NCBI GenBank assembly: GCA_026996855.1
Contig: JALWJZ010000023.1
Span: 1-61,823 of the forward strand
Reading direction: 5' to 3'
DNA from: Anaerolineales bacterium
GTDB lineage: Bacteria; Chloroflexota; Anaerolineae; Anaerolineales; DRMV01
Length of the DNA: 61,823 nucleotides
Both the position numbers and the translations under genes were made by a program. Position 1 is the stretch's first letter. Each line of letters starts with the position of its first letter. Below, piece by piece: positions 18,317 to 29,980 of this stretch. Under the pieces are notes generated by a model. It searched no databases. It was not told the origin of the DNA and was given only the letters and a program-made list of their open reading frames with translations.

Positions 18317-18523
18317 ACTGATTAACAATCCTGCAAAGAAAATCTTGCTTTAGGCGGCAAGGCATCCGCCCTATGGCCCAAAAGATAGGGGTATTAGATC
18401 TGGGCTTTATGTTGAAGAGACCAAACTTGAGTTATTGAGTCCGAAAGCCGGAAAACCGCACCTTGCCTGTGCAAGCCGGGCGTCCCCGTGGACACCCGGT
18501 TTTTGTATTTCGGAAAACCCCCA

Positions 18524-18569
18524 CTCACTGACCACTGACCACTGTCCACTGACCACTGACCACTGTCCC
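18524..18569 (+). repeat. Heptamer array (CTGACCA/CTGTCCA) upstream of panC
   Basis: ctcactgaccactgaccactgtccactgaccactgaccactgtcc. Confidence 0.9.
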
Positions 18570-18659
18570 CGGCCTACCTGGGGGTACAATACAAAAGCCA
18601 ACCTACCCACAAAACTGGCCCAAGAGTATCTGATGTCCTTCCCCAACAGGAGGAACCAT

Positions 18660-19556
18660 ATGCGCGTCGTCACCACCCTTCCCGAATTACGACGTGTCCG
18701 ACGCGGCCTGCCCGAACCCGTGGGCTTCGTGCCCACCATGGGTTACCTGCACCAGGGCCACCTCTCCCTGGTGCGCATGGCCCGTCGGGAATGCGCGTCG
18801 GTGGTGGTGAGCATTTTCGTCAACCCCACCCAGTTCGGCCCCAACGAAGACTACACGCAGTACCCCCGGGACCTCCCCCGGGACCTGGCCCTGCTGGAAA
18901 AAGAGGGCGTGGACCTGGTCTGGACGCCCACACCCGAAGTCATGTACCCCCAGGGCTTCCAGACCTGGGTCACGGTGGAGAAACTGACCCAGGTGCTGGA
19001 GGGCGCCCATCGTCCCGGCCACTTTCGCGGGGTGACCACGGTGGTGACCAAACTCTTCAACGCGGTGCAGCCCCAACGGGCCTACTTCGGCCAAAAAGAC
19101 GCACAGCAGGCCCGGGTCATCCAGCAGATGACCCGCGACCTGAACCTGCCCATTGCCATCATCGTGGGCCCTACGGTGCGGGAGCCGGACGGCCTGGCCC
19201 TCTCCAGCCGGAACACGTACCTGAACCCCCAGGAGCGCCGGGCCGCTACCGTGTTGTACCGGGCCCTCTCCGCGGCGCGACGGGCCTTCGAACAAGGGGA
19301 GCGGGACGCCGAAACCCTGCGCCGCATCATGCTGGAGGTGCTGGCCCAGGAATCCCTGGCCCGGGTGCAGTACGTTTCCTGCGCGGACCCGGAGACCCTG
19401 GAAGAGTTGCACGGACCGGTGGAGAAGGCCTTGCTCTCCATGGCGGTGTTCATCGGAAAGACCCGGCTCATCGACAACATGCTGGTGGGCATGGGCCGGG
19501 AGACCTTCCCGCCGTACATCCCTGAAGAGCAGTGGACAGTGGACAGTGAACAGTGA
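18660..19556 (+). CDS. panC: Pantoate--beta-alanine ligase
   Basis: 'GFVPTMGYLHQGHLSLVRMA', 'VFVNPTQFGPNEDYTQYPRDL', 'KLFNAVQPQRAYFGQKDAQQ'; RBS AGGAGG. Confidence 0.96.
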   Translation: MRVVTTLPELRRVRRGLPEPVGFVPTMGYLHQGHLSLVRMARRECASVVVSIFVNPTQFGPNEDYTQYPRDLPRDLALLEKEGVDLVWTPTPEVMYPQGFQTWVTVEKLTQVLEGAHRPGHFRGVTTVVTKLFNAVQPQRAYFGQKDAQQARVIQQMTRDLNLPIAIIVGPTVREPDGLALSSRNTYLNPQERRAATVLYRALSAARRAFEQGERDAETLRRIMLEVLAQESLARVQYVSCADPETLEELHGPVEKALLSMAVFIGKTRLIDNMLVGMGRETFPPYIPEEQWTVDSEQ

Positions 19557-19643
19557 ACAGTGGACAGTGGACAGTGCGTCGTGCGGAAAACGGTCAGAAG
19601 CCAACGGCCACCGGCGGACGGCGAACGGCCAACGGCCAACCAC
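19530..19643 (+). repeat. Heptamer arrays (ACAGTGG then CCAACGG) overlapping panC 3' end and preceding coaX
   Basis: cagtggacagtggacagtgaacagtgaacagtggacagtggacagtg...ccaacggccaccggcggacggcgaacggccaacggccaac. Confidence 0.9.
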
Positions 19644-19659
19644 CCCACAGGAGGCAACC

Positions 19660-20502
19660 ATGTTCCTCGCCCTGGATATCGGCAATTCCCACATCACCCT
19701 GGGGCTGCGGCCGATGCAACCCGCCGCGCCCTCGGCCCGGCCCTGGAGCGTCACCTGGCGGTGGCAAACCCAAAACCGCACCGAAGACGAGTTCGGCCTG
19801 GCCCTGCTGGAAACCCTTCGTTACCTGGGCGTGGAGCCTGCCCAACTGCACGGCGTGGGACTGGTCTCCGTGGTGCCGGACCTGACCCCCGTGCTGGAAG
19901 AGGCTTGCAAGCAGTACCTGGACCGCTCCGTGTTCGTGGTCCGGCACGAAGAGGCCCCCCTGTGGCAGCGGGTGACCCTGCTTTACGACGACCCCCGCCG
20001 GCTGGGCCTGGACCGGGTGGCCAACGCGGAAGCCGCGCTGGCCCTGTTCGGCGGGCCGGTGTGCATCGTGGATATGGGCACGGCCATCACGGTGGACGCG
20101 GTCTCCCACGACGGCGCCTTCCTGGGCGGTGCCATTGCCCCCGGCCTGGACATGGCCCTGGACATGCTCCACCAGCGCACCGCCCAACTGCCCAGGCTGC
20201 GCTTCCACCACCTGCCACCCACCCTCTCCCCCGAAGACATCCCCGTCCTGGGCACCAGCACCGAGGCCGGCATCCGGGCCGGGCTGCTCCACGGCTACGC
20301 CGGCCTGCTCCGGGGCCTGATCGACGAGGTGAAACGGGCGCTGCAAGCGCGCTCCCCCGAAACGCCCCAGGTGGTGGCCACCGGCGGATGGGCTTCCAAA
20401 TTCGAGGTGTGGCTGGGCTTCGACCACGTGGTGCCCCACCTCACCTTAGAGGGGGTGTACCTGCTGTGGAAACGCTGGCGCGAGGCCCAGGCCCTGGCTT
20501 GA
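19660..20502 (+). CDS. coaX: Type III pantothenate kinase
   Basis: 'LALDIGNSHITLGL', 'CIVDMGTAITVDAVSHDGAFLGGAIAPGLDMALDML', 'VVATGGWA'. Confidence 0.94.
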   Translation: MFLALDIGNSHITLGLRPMQPAAPSARPWSVTWRWQTQNRTEDEFGLALLETLRYLGVEPAQLHGVGLVSVVPDLTPVLEEACKQYLDRSVFVVRHEEAPLWQRVTLLYDDPRRLGLDRVANAEAALALFGGPVCIVDMGTAITVDAVSHDGAFLGGAIAPGLDMALDMLHQRTAQLPRLRFHHLPPTLSPEDIPVLGTSTEAGIRAGLLHGYAGLLRGLIDEVKRALQARSPETPQVVATGGWASKFEVWLGFDHVVPHLTLEGVYLLWKRWREAQALA

Positions 20503-20638
20503 AGGACCCGGACGCGCTTTCGGATGCACCTGGATTGCAAAAAACCGAATTTTGTGTGCGCATAGGCACAAAATCCGGGTATATTAAACGGAGCCGGAAT
20601 GGAAGGATTGAACAATGCTCAATAGGAATGGGACGACG

Positions 20639-22057
<1,419 letters not shown>

Positions 22058-22090
22058 AAGGTGCGGCTTCATGCCGCACCCTTCTTTTTA
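22058..22090 (+). terminator. Rho-independent terminator after miaB
   Basis: AAGGTGCGGC-ttcat-GCCGCACCcTTCTTTTTATTT. Confidence 0.9.
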
Positions 22091-22124
22091 TTTCTGAAAA
22101 GGCAAGTTATCGCTTGTTTCCTTC

Positions 22125-22154
22125 TTGACACACCGAGCATCTCGCGAGTACACT
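22125..22154 (+). promoter_or_regulatory. Promoter TTGACA-18 nt-TACACT
   Basis: Upstream of the substrate-binding protein gene. Confidence 0.6.
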
Positions 22155-22200
22155 CGAAGGTGTACGAACCATCCCATATTCCCCCGGAAGGAGGAGTCCT

Positions 22201-23382
22201 ATGCGGAAACTTGGCGTTGTGTTGGTGGTGCTGGCCTTGGTGCTGGCGCTGGGCGCCTGTCAACGTGGGCCGAAACAGGCTTACGGTGGCGTCATCAAGA
22301 TCGGGCATGTGGCTCCCTTGACCGGTGAAATTCCCAAAGTCGGTGAGTCGGGCAAGAACGCGCTGACCATGTGGATGGAGGAAATTGGCGGCAAGATTAC
22401 CGTGGGCGGCGTGGAGTACAAAGTGGACATCGTCCACGAAGACAACGAATCCAAGGCCGAATCCGCGGCCGCCGCGGTGACCAAGTTAATCACCCAAGAC
22501 AAGGTACTGGCCATCATCGGCCCCTACGCCTCCAAGCAGGCCATCCCCGCGGGTGAAGTGGCCGACAAGATGAAGACCCCGCTCATCAGCCCCTGGTCCA
22601 CCAACCCGCGCACGACCAAGGGCCGTCCCTTCGTTTTCCGGGCCGCGTTCCTGGATGACTTCCAGGGCCAGGTGCTGGCCCAGTTCGCCCAGGACGAATT
22701 TGGTGCCCAAAAGGTTGCGGTGCTTTATGACGTGGCCAGCGACTACCCCAAGGGCCTGGCCGAATTCTTCAAGGCCGCGGCCGAAGACCTGGGCATGGAA
22801 GTGGTGGCCTTCGAATCCTTCACCACGGGCGACAAGGACTTCAGCGCCCAATTGACCAAGATCATCGACTCGGGCGCAGACGTGCTCTTCGTGCCCCAGT
22901 ACTACAACGAGGTTCCGCTGATTGTGCGCCAGGCCAAGGAACTGGGCTGGGACAAACCCATCCTGGGTAGCGACTCCTGGGGTTCCGCGGAACTCATGAA
23001 ACTGTGCAAGGACGACTGCGTAGGCTACTACTTCAGCACCCACTGGGCCGTTGCCGGTGCCAAGGGCAAGGCCAAGGAATTCATTGACAAGTACAAGGCC
23101 AAGTACGGTGAGGAACCCGACGACGTGGCCGCGCTGGCCTGGGATTCCGCCATGCTGCTCAAGGCCGCCATCGAGCAATGCGGCACCCTGACCGGCGACC
23201 TGGCCAAGGACCGCCAGTGCATCCGGGACGCCCTGGCCAACATCCCCGAGTTTGAAGGCGTCACCGGTAAGATGAAGTTCAACGAAGAGGGCGACCCCAT
23301 CAAGTGCGCCATCATCGTGAAGATTACGCCCGATTACAAATTCTCCTTCTACAAATCCGTGTGCCCGAAGGAAATGAAGTAA
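22201..23382 (+). CDS. Branched-chain amino acid-type ABC transporter substrate-binding lipoprotein
   Basis: Lipobox 'LALGAC', 'IKIGHVAPLTGEIPKVGESGKNALTMWMEEI', 'LAIIGPYASKQAIPAGEVADK'. Confidence 0.9.
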   Translation: MRKLGVVLVVLALVLALGACQRGPKQAYGGVIKIGHVAPLTGEIPKVGESGKNALTMWMEEIGGKITVGGVEYKVDIVHEDNESKAESAAAAVTKLITQDKVLAIIGPYASKQAIPAGEVADKMKTPLISPWSTNPRTTKGRPFVFRAAFLDDFQGQVLAQFAQDEFGAQKVAVLYDVASDYPKGLAEFFKAAAEDLGMEVVAFESFTTGDKDFSAQLTKIIDSGADVLFVPQYYNEVPLIVRQAKELGWDKPILGSDSWGSAELMKLCKDDCVGYYFSTHWAVAGAKGKAKEFIDKYKAKYGEEPDDVAALAWDSAMLLKAAIEQCGTLTGDLAKDRQCIRDALANIPEFEGVTGKMKFNEEGDPIKCAIIVKITPDYKFSFYKSVCPKEMK

Positions 23383-23402
23383 TCTGGGCTGCCATCGCAC
23401 GA

Positions 23403-23440
23403 AAAACCGGGCAGGGAAGCAACCTGCCCGGTTTTTCTTT
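23403..23440 (+). terminator. Rho-independent terminator (CCGGGCAGG...CCTGCCCGG TTTTTC)
   Basis: Perfect GC stem followed by a U tract. Confidence 0.92.
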
Positions 23441-23528
23441 GGAAGCGAGAACAGCCGTGGTACAATGACATTGAAAAGGCCGGTCTCCTCTCCCCAACCA
23501 AAACGAAGCGCTGGTCGAGGTGAACCCC

Positions 23529-23936
23529 ATGCCTCACAAGATCCTGCTTCTGGAAGACGAACCCGCGTTGCACACCCTGTATCGCCGGGTGCTCGAGATG
23601 AACGGTTACGAAGTGCATTCCGCCCGCACCCTGGCCGAGGCACACGAGGCGTTGGACAGGGACCGTTTCGACGTGTTCCTGGCCGATTTACGCCTCCCCG
23701 ATGGGGATGCCTCCCATCTCCTCCTGGAACGTCGAGAGCAACTGCGCCAAGCCGGCACCCAGGTCGTCGTGCTAACAGCCGAAGCCCGCTACCGGGACAT
23801 GCTGGAAGCCGCGGGCTATGAGTTTTATTTCGAGAAGCCCATTTCCCTCAACATGCTGACCGCTTTCCTGGAGCGTTTACTCACTTCCCAAGAACACGAT
23901 GCTTCCGAGAACCCAAAAGGCCCAAGTCAGAAGTGA
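23529..23936 (+). CDS. Single-domain response regulator (receiver)
   Basis: 'KILLLEDEPALHTLYRRVLEMNGYEV', 'DVFLADLRLPDGD', 'VVVLTAEAR', 'YFEKPISLNML'. Confidence 0.9.
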   Translation: MPHKILLLEDEPALHTLYRRVLEMNGYEVHSARTLAEAHEALDRDRFDVFLADLRLPDGDASHLLLERREQLRQAGTQVVVLTAEARYRDMLEAAGYEFYFEKPISLNMLTAFLERLLTSQEHDASENPKGPSQK

Positions 23937-24017
23937 CTTGACGGGACATCCAACAACCCGTGGGGGATACCATCCTTTCCAAGGCCCACGGAATTCGGTT
24001 TGCAGGGTAGATTTACC

Positions 24018-27000
24018 ATGCTTATTGTCGCCATTTACCTGGGCCTGAGTTTCGTCTCCATTTTTGTCATCCTTACGCTGGCTTACCAGGTCTGGCTTCG
24101 GCGTCACCTGTTGCCACCGGTCGCCCGGTATTTTCTCTTGGCTTGTCTTGGAGGGCTTTTGTGGGCCGGGGGCGAAATTGGATATATTTTGAGCACCAGC
24201 GCGACGGCTTCCCGCGCCTGGAACGAACTCAGCGTGATTGGCTCCGGCCTGGTACCCTTTTCCTTCCTGGCCTCCTTGGCCGTCTTGAACCGGCGTTTTC
24301 GGCCCTGGTTACGCTGGGCCACTGCGGTGCACATTGCCGTCCTCGTGGGCATCCAAATCTACAAATGGAACCTGCCACCAAACGTGCTTCATCCAAAAAT
24401 TCCGGCCTTCCTGGCAAAACAAACCTACGAACTGACCTATGTCTCGTTACCTTCCCCTGCATGGCTTACCCTGCTCTGGGTGCTCCTTACCTTCGGTTTC
24501 GGCCTGGCCGCCATCGCGTGGTACAGCTATCTGTACGCGCCCGTTTGGAGCCATTCTTCCAAAATCACCCGGGGAATCGAGCTGCTGCTACTGGGACTCA
24601 CCTTGCTGGGTGCTTTCCTGAACATCGTCGATTTCCCGGCATGGTTCCAATACCTGGAAGCCTTCCCCCCTATGTTGTGGTTCTTCTTCCACACCTTCGC
24701 CGGAGGCATTCTTCGCCTCCACTTCGACGTCAGTTCGGCTCTCTCTGGTGAAGCCGTGCTGCACCGCCTGGACGAGGGCACCCTGATTTTCGACCCCCGG
24801 GACCGGCTGATCTGGTGGAACAAAAAAGCCGAGCGACTTTTGAAACTGGAACGAGAAAAACATCGCGGACGCTGTGCCCACGAAGTGTTGGGCCAATGGC
24901 CTTGGCTGCTCCATGTTTATCGTTCTCGAGAAACTTGGCCGCGTCAGGTGCAGTGGCTCGAAAACGGCCATGAACGCACCTGGGAGGTTTACAGCGCCCT
25001 TCTCAAAAGCCCCACCGGCCACGCCCTGGGCTGGACCCTGGTCTTTCGGGACCTGACAGAACAGCGCCGACTGGAACAGGCCCTGCGCTTTCGCGCCCAA
25101 AGCGAAATGCTCTATCGCAGTCTCATGGGCCTGGCCATTGAACCCCTGTCCCCCGACGAAGTCATGAAACAGGGCTTGAAACAAATGTTTCAGACCCTGG
25201 CTCCTTATGGTTTGCAAAGTCTGGCTCTGTATCGGGCTTCCGATGGCATGTTGACCCTCTGGCTGCGAGAAGGTCAATTCACACAGGCCCTTCCGCAAGA
25301 TTTGCCCCTGGAGGACTGGAAGGAACAGCGCTTGTGGGAAAACACCCTTTTTATACCCCTACGAGCCAACGGGGACATCTTGGGGGCATTATGGGCCCAA
25401 TGGAGCGATACCATACTGGACTTGCACAACACCTTACAACAGGCCGGCGAACTGCTGGCCCACCTGGTGCAGGTCAAACACGAAGACGAACACCTCCGCC
25501 TGTTGCGAGAAGTCTATCGAAACATCCAGGATGCGGTGATTTTGTTCGACGGGAACTTCCACATTCTGGCCGTGAACCCCGCTACCGAACGCCTGACGGG
25601 TTATAACGAGGAAGAACTGCTGCACATCGACCTGCCGCAAATTTTTGGTTTTGCCAAGGATTACGCATTACGCGCTTTCCGAGAAATCCGGACCAAGGGC
25701 CAATGGGTCGATCATCTGGACATGCGTACCAAGAACGGCGAACGACGCGTGGTCGAAGCCCGGGTAACCCAGGTACCCTTGTCGGCCAAACGGCATCTGT
25801 TCGTCGCCGTCCTGCGAGACTTGACGGAAACCCAATCCCTTCAAGCCGAACTGGCCCGGCAGCGCGTCATGCTGGAACACCTTTTGAAAGTGGCACGCGG
25901 CATTCTGAGAGCACCCATCCGAGTCGAAAGCGTGTTCGAGCAGGTGGTGGAGGTAGGACGGGACACCACCGGTGCCCCATACTTTGCTTTGGGGCTGCTC
26001 TCTGAAACCGGTCTTTTGCAAGACTTGCTCATGGCCCAGTACGGCACCCAACTGGACAAAGATTTCCTGAAACGACAAATTCAAACGAGCCTGGAACAAG
26101 GGGTCCTTCGCGAAATCATCCAGCGCCGCGAGGTGGTCTACGTGGGCGATGCCTCCACCCAAGCCCCCTGGTCCCATCAGGCACACCTGTATCCATGGCG
26201 GGCCATTTTCATCGTGCCTTTGTTCTACGGCAAACAGCCTTTGGGATTCTTCTTTGCGGGGCATACTCGGCCCCACGGTTTCACCGAGGAACATCAACGC
26301 ATCCTTCAGGGATTGGCCGAAATCCTGGCCCTGGGGCTGCATCAAACGCGGCTTTACGAAGAGCAAATTCGCCTGGCCGACGAACGCTTGCGGGCCAAAG
26401 AGCGGGAAGAGTGGCTACGTCGGCGAGAAGAGCGCTTCTTTGCCAACATCAGCCATGAAATGCGCACACCTTTGCAAATTTTGTTGGGCTACTTGGAAAT
26501 GTGGACCACCCAATACCCTGACGATACCCCCCTGGCCGCAATACGAAAGGAAATGAACGAGGTGCAAGCCTCGGCCCAAATGTTGCATTCCCTCATCGAT
26601 CAACTCTTGGACTTTCAAAAGACCAAAGCCGAGCCGCAAATTGTGGCGAAGGATTTCACCTGGAAAACGGTCATGGAGGAAGTTCTCCCGCTTGTGGAAC
26701 CTCTCATGGCCCGCAACCAGAACGAGTTTCACGTGGACGTGGACACGGACCTGGAAATGCACACCGATAGCGGAAAACTACGGCATATCTTGCTCAATCT
26801 TCTCAGCAACGCTGCCAAGTTCACCTTGCAAGGCGAAGTCCGCCTTTCGGTCTGTGCGCGAGAGCGCAACGGCGTGGAAGGGGTGGAAATTCGGGTCTCG
26901 GATACGGGCATCGGCATTCCCGAGGATGCCAAAGAGGCCATTTTCGCGCCCTTCGTCCAGGCCCGCACCGAAATTGCCCACCGCTTTGGAGGTACGGGCC

Positions 27001-27173
27001 TGGGGCTGGCCCTGGTGAAAGAGTACGTGCATTTGCTGGGAGGGGAAATCGTGGATGTGGAAAGCCAGGTGGGCCAGGGGACCACTTTCATCGTTTGGCT
27101 TCCCCGCCGGGTGCACCTTCAACAAGAGGAGCCATCCGAAAAAACCGACGAGTCCACCCCAGAGACGGGGTAG
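24018..27173 (+). CDS. Sensor histidine kinase: N-terminal multi-TM region, PAS, GAF, HisKA-HATPase
   Basis: H-box 'FFANISHEMRTPLQILLGYLEMW', N-box 'LLNLLSNAAKF', G1 'DTGIGIPEDA', G2 'GGTGLGLALVKEYV'; PAS segments with 'RLIWWNKKAERLL' and 'HILAVNPATERLTGYNEEELL'. Confidence 0.93.
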   Translation: MLIVAIYLGLSFVSIFVILTLAYQVWLRRHLLPPVARYFLLACLGGLLWAGGEIGYILSTSATASRAWNELSVIGSGLVPFSFLASLAVLNRRFRPWLRWATAVHIAVLVGIQIYKWNLPPNVLHPKIPAFLAKQTYELTYVSLPSPAWLTLLWVLLTFGFGLAAIAWYSYLYAPVWSHSSKITRGIELLLLGLTLLGAFLNIVDFPAWFQYLEAFPPMLWFFFHTFAGGILRLHFDVSSALSGEAVLHRLDEGTLIFDPRDRLIWWNKKAERLLKLEREKHRGRCAHEVLGQWPWLLHVYRSRETWPRQVQWLENGHERTWEVYSALLKSPTGHALGWTLVFRDLTEQRRLEQALRFRAQSEMLYRSLMGLAIEPLSPDEVMKQGLKQMFQTLAPYGLQSLALYRASDGMLTLWLREGQFTQALPQDLPLEDWKEQRLWENTLFIPLRANGDILGALWAQWSDTILDLHNTLQQAGELLAHLVQVKHEDEHLRLLREVYRNIQDAVILFDGNFHILAVNPATERLTGYNEEELLHIDLPQIFGFAKDYALRAFREIRTKGQWVDHLDMRTKNGERRVVEARVTQVPLSAKRHLFVAVLRDLTETQSLQAELARQRVMLEHLLKVARGILRAPIRVESVFEQVVEVGRDTTGAPYFALGLLSETGLLQDLLMAQYGTQLDKDFLKRQIQTSLEQGVLREIIQRREVVYVGDASTQAPWSHQAHLYPWRAIFIVPLFYGKQPLGFFFAGHTRPHGFTEEHQRILQGLAEILALGLHQTRLYEEQIRLADERLRAKEREEWLRRREERFFANISHEMRTPLQILLGYLEMWTTQYPDDTPLAAIRKEMNEVQASAQMLHSLIDQLLDFQKTKAEPQIVAKDFTWKTVMEEVLPLVEPLMARNQNEFHVDVDTDLEMHTDSGKLRHILLNLLSNAAKFTLQGEVRLSVCARERNGVEGVEIRVSDTGIGIPEDAKEAIFAPFVQARTEIAHRFGGTGLGLALVKEYVHLLGGEIVDVESQVGQGTTFIVWLPRRVHLQQEEPSEKTDESTPETG

Positions 27174-27236
27174 TACAACCGCACTTCCACAAATCCCCTT
27201 CAAAACCAACGTCGCTTGCAAGAAGACGCCATACCC

Positions 27237-28436
27237 ATGCCAGACACCCCATCTTCCACCCGTCCCCCGTTTCCTTATCTGCCCGTTTTACTGGTGGCGC
27301 TGGGCCACTTTGCCCACGACGTGTTCACCGCGTTCTACGGGGTCTTGTTGCCCATCCTGGCCCCGGCCCTGGGCCTGAACCGCACCACCGCCGGGCTCGT
27401 CACCTTTGCCCGGCACCTGCCAGCCTTGCTCAACCCCGTACTGGGCTACGCGGCCGACCGCATCTCCGTGCGCTGGTTCGTCATTCTGGCACCGGGCCTC
27501 ACGGCCACTGGCATGACCTGGCTGGGCTGGGTGCCCAACGCCAGCACCCTGGCCCTGTTGTTGTTCCTGGTGGGGGTGAGCACGGCCATGTTCCACGCGC
27601 CCGCGCCGGCCCTGGTGGCCCAAATCAGCCACCCTTATACCGGTCGGGGGATGAGTTTCTTCATGGCCGCGGGGGAACTGGGCCGGGCCATCGGTCCGGT
27701 TCTGGCCGTTTGGGCGGTGACCGTGCTGACCCTGGAGAGGCTGCCGACCCTGGCCCTCCTGGGTTGGCTGGCCACCGGCATCCTGGCCTGGCGACTGGCC
27801 GGCGTCGAGGCTCGCGCCCAGCGCAACCACAACCAGGTGGTAGCATCAGGAGGTTTCGTCCTGCGGTGGCTGCTTCGCCTGGGCCTGCCTCTGGCCTTGC
27901 TCATCCTGGGCCGGGCCTTCATCGTAGGTGGCCTGGGCACCTATCTGGCCTGGTACCTCACCGACCAAGGCTACACCCTGGTTCAGGCCGGGCGCTGGGT
28001 TGCGGTGTACGAATTCACGGGCATGGTCGGGGCTCTGCTTTCCGGCACCATGAGCGACTTTTTAGGGCGACGCCGCACTGTGGCCCTGACCACGGCCCTG
28101 GCCGCCCTGTTCACCGCCGCGTTCGTGCTCAGCCCCACCCCGTGGAAGCCGGTCTGGCTTCCCCTCCTGGGCTTGAGCGCGCTTTCCATCCAACCCGTGA
28201 TGCTGGCCCTCATCCAGGACCTGGCCCCCAATCACCGGGCCGCGGCCAACGGCATCTACCTGGCCATGAGTTTCCTGCTGCGCCCCGTGGGAGTAACCAG
28301 CCTGGGCTACATGGCCGACTTCTGGGGTCAATGGGAGCTCGCGTTTCTCACAGGCGCAACCCTGGCCCTCCTGAGTCTCCCTTTGCTCCATTTCCTGCAC
28401 CTCACCCCCACCAAACAAGCCACGCCTGCAACATAA
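27237..28436 (+). CDS. MFS transporter
   Basis: 12-TM pattern, 'GHFAHDVFTAFYGVLLPILAPALGLNRTTAGLV', 'DFLGRRRTVAL'. Confidence 0.85.
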   Translation: MPDTPSSTRPPFPYLPVLLVALGHFAHDVFTAFYGVLLPILAPALGLNRTTAGLVTFARHLPALLNPVLGYAADRISVRWFVILAPGLTATGMTWLGWVPNASTLALLLFLVGVSTAMFHAPAPALVAQISHPYTGRGMSFFMAAGELGRAIGPVLAVWAVTVLTLERLPTLALLGWLATGILAWRLAGVEARAQRNHNQVVASGGFVLRWLLRLGLPLALLILGRAFIVGGLGTYLAWYLTDQGYTLVQAGRWVAVYEFTGMVGALLSGTMSDFLGRRRTVALTTALAALFTAAFVLSPTPWKPVWLPLLGLSALSIQPVMLALIQDLAPNHRAAANGIYLAMSFLLRPVGVTSLGYMADFWGQWELAFLTGATLALLSLPLLHFLHLTPTKQATPAT

Positions 28437-28544
28437 CGCTCGAAAACAACCCCAAAACAGCGCCTTCCAGAATTCAAATCACGCGCAAACTCTAACAACC
28501 TTTTAATCCCCTCCCGATTATACTGAAAGTGTCTCCCCTCCTCC

Positions 28545-28627
28545 CGGCAACACCTGGGGGCCATACCCCCAGGTGTTGCTTTTTGATACCAAACCCCCTG
28601 CCCACCTCCCGCGGGCAGGGGGTTTCG
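28545..28627. terminator. Two adjacent terminator hairpins between convergent genes
   Basis: GCAACACCTGGGGG...CCCCCAGGTGTTGCTTTTT and AACCCCCTGCCC...GGGCAGGGGGTTT. Confidence 0.88.
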
Positions 28628-28654
28628 AAAGGTCTCGAAGAACCCCGGTAGCGT

Positions 28655-29908
28655 TTACGTCCAACCACGAAGGCGCATGGCTTCGGCCACCCGCTGCACC
28701 GCAACCAGATACGCGGCCATACGCGGATGGACGCCGTATTCCTTGGCCGTGTTGTGCACCGCGTGGAAGGCTTCGGTCATCTTCCGGTCCAGGCGACGGT
28801 AAACGGTGTCGGCATCCCAGTAGTAGTTGTACGCGTTCTGGACCATTTCGAAGTAGGAAACGGTGACGCCGCCGGCGTTGCAAAGGAAGTCGGGGATGAC
28901 GTACACCCCTCGTTCATGCAAAATCCGGTCGGCTTCGGGGGTGGTGGGGCCGTTGGCCAGTTCCACGATGACCTTGGCCTTGATGTCGCCGGCGTTGGCT
29001 TCGGTGATGACCCCTTCCAGGGCCGCGGGAACCAACACGTCCACGTCCAGCGTCAGCAATTCTTCGTTGGTGATGTTCTTGGCCCCGGGGAAGTTGATGA
29101 CCGATCCCGTCTCTTGTTTGTGACGGAAGACTTCCTCGGGATCCAGGCCGTCCGGGTTGTAGATGCCACCTTTGGAATCGGACACAGCCACCACTTTCAG
29201 GCCCAACAGTTCCTGACCCAGACGATGAGCAAAGGAACCTGCATTGCCATAACCCTGAATGGCCGTGGTCGCGCCTTTCAGTTCCAATCCCAGCACCCCG
29301 GCCGCTTCCCGCAAGGTGTACAGGCCGCCGCGAGCCGTGGCATCGATGCGCCCCACCGAACCGCCCAAAGGCAGAGGTTTGCCGGTAATCATGCCGAAGT
29401 CGATGTACCCGGCCAGGGTCACGTACTCGTCGAACATCCAGGCCATGACCTGAGGGTTGGTGTACACGTCGGGTGCGGGCACATCCCGATGGATGCCGAA
29501 CATGGCCTCCCCCACGGCCCGGATGTACGCCCGGGAAAGGCGTTCCAACTCGGTGGTGGAAAGTTCCCGGGGGTCCACCACCACACCACCCTTACCGCCG
29601 CCCAGGGGCAGGTCCATGACCGCGGTCTTCCACGTCATCCATGCGGCCAGGGCACGCACCGTGTCAATGGTCTCCTCGGGATGGAAGCGAATACCGCCCT
29701 TGGCCGGACCGCGCGCGTCGTTGTACTGCACCCGGAAACCGTGGAACACCCGCACCGAGCCATCGTCCATGCGCACCGGGAAGGTCACGTGAATCTCCCG
29801 TTTCGGCCAGCGGAGCAATTCGTGGGTTGCCGGGTCCAAACCCAAAAAGGCCGCAGCCTCGTCCAATTGCGCTTGCGCCATGGCAAAAGGATTGAGTTTC
29901 TCGGCCAT
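28655..29908 (-). CDS. Glutamate dehydrogenase (copy 1)
   Basis: '[48 protein letters not shown]', '[21 protein letters not shown]', '[21 protein letters not shown]'. Confidence 0.94.
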   Translation of the reverse strand: MAEKLNPFAMAQAQLDEAAAFLGLDPATHELLRWPKREIHVTFPVRMDDGSVRVFHGFRVQYNDARGPAKGGIRFHPEETIDTVRALAAWMTWKTAVMDLPLGGGKGGVVVDPRELSTTELERLSRAYIRAVGEAMFGIHRDVPAPDVYTNPQVMAWMFDEYVTLAGYIDFGMITGKPLPLGGSVGRIDATARGGLYTLREAAGVLGLELKGATTAIQGYGNAGSFAHRLGQELLGLKVVAVSDSKGGIYNPDGLDPEEVFRHKQETGSVINFPGAKNITNEELLTLDVDVLVPAALEGVITEANAGDIKAKVIVELANGPTTPEADRILHERGVYVIPDFLCNAGGVTVSYFEMVQNAYNYYWDADTVYRRLDRKMTEAFHAVHNTAKEYGVHPRMAAYLVAVQRVAEAMRLRGWT

Positions 29909-29944
29909 CGCTCGACCTCCTTGGTAAAAATTTGAACGTTCGGA

Positions 29945-29974
29945 TGAAAAAGGACCGCCCCTACGGACGGTCCT
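29945..29974 (-). terminator. Terminator between the two GDH genes (minus strand AGGACCG...CGGTCCTTTTTC)
   Basis: 7-bp stem and U tract on minus strand. Confidence 0.75.
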
Positions 29975-29980
29975 CGTGGG

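Noticed and set aside
18501-18659. N-terminal extension of panC ORF (HSLTTDHCPLTTDHCPRPT...)
   Set aside because: Translated repeat and 5'UTR; the RBS AGGAGG and PanC homology place the start at 18660.
23529-27173. Phage-defence or retron-like system near the kinase and methyltransferase
   Set aside because: No reverse transcriptase, nuclease effector, integrase or prophage genes seen; the methyltransferase is solitary and far from the kinase.
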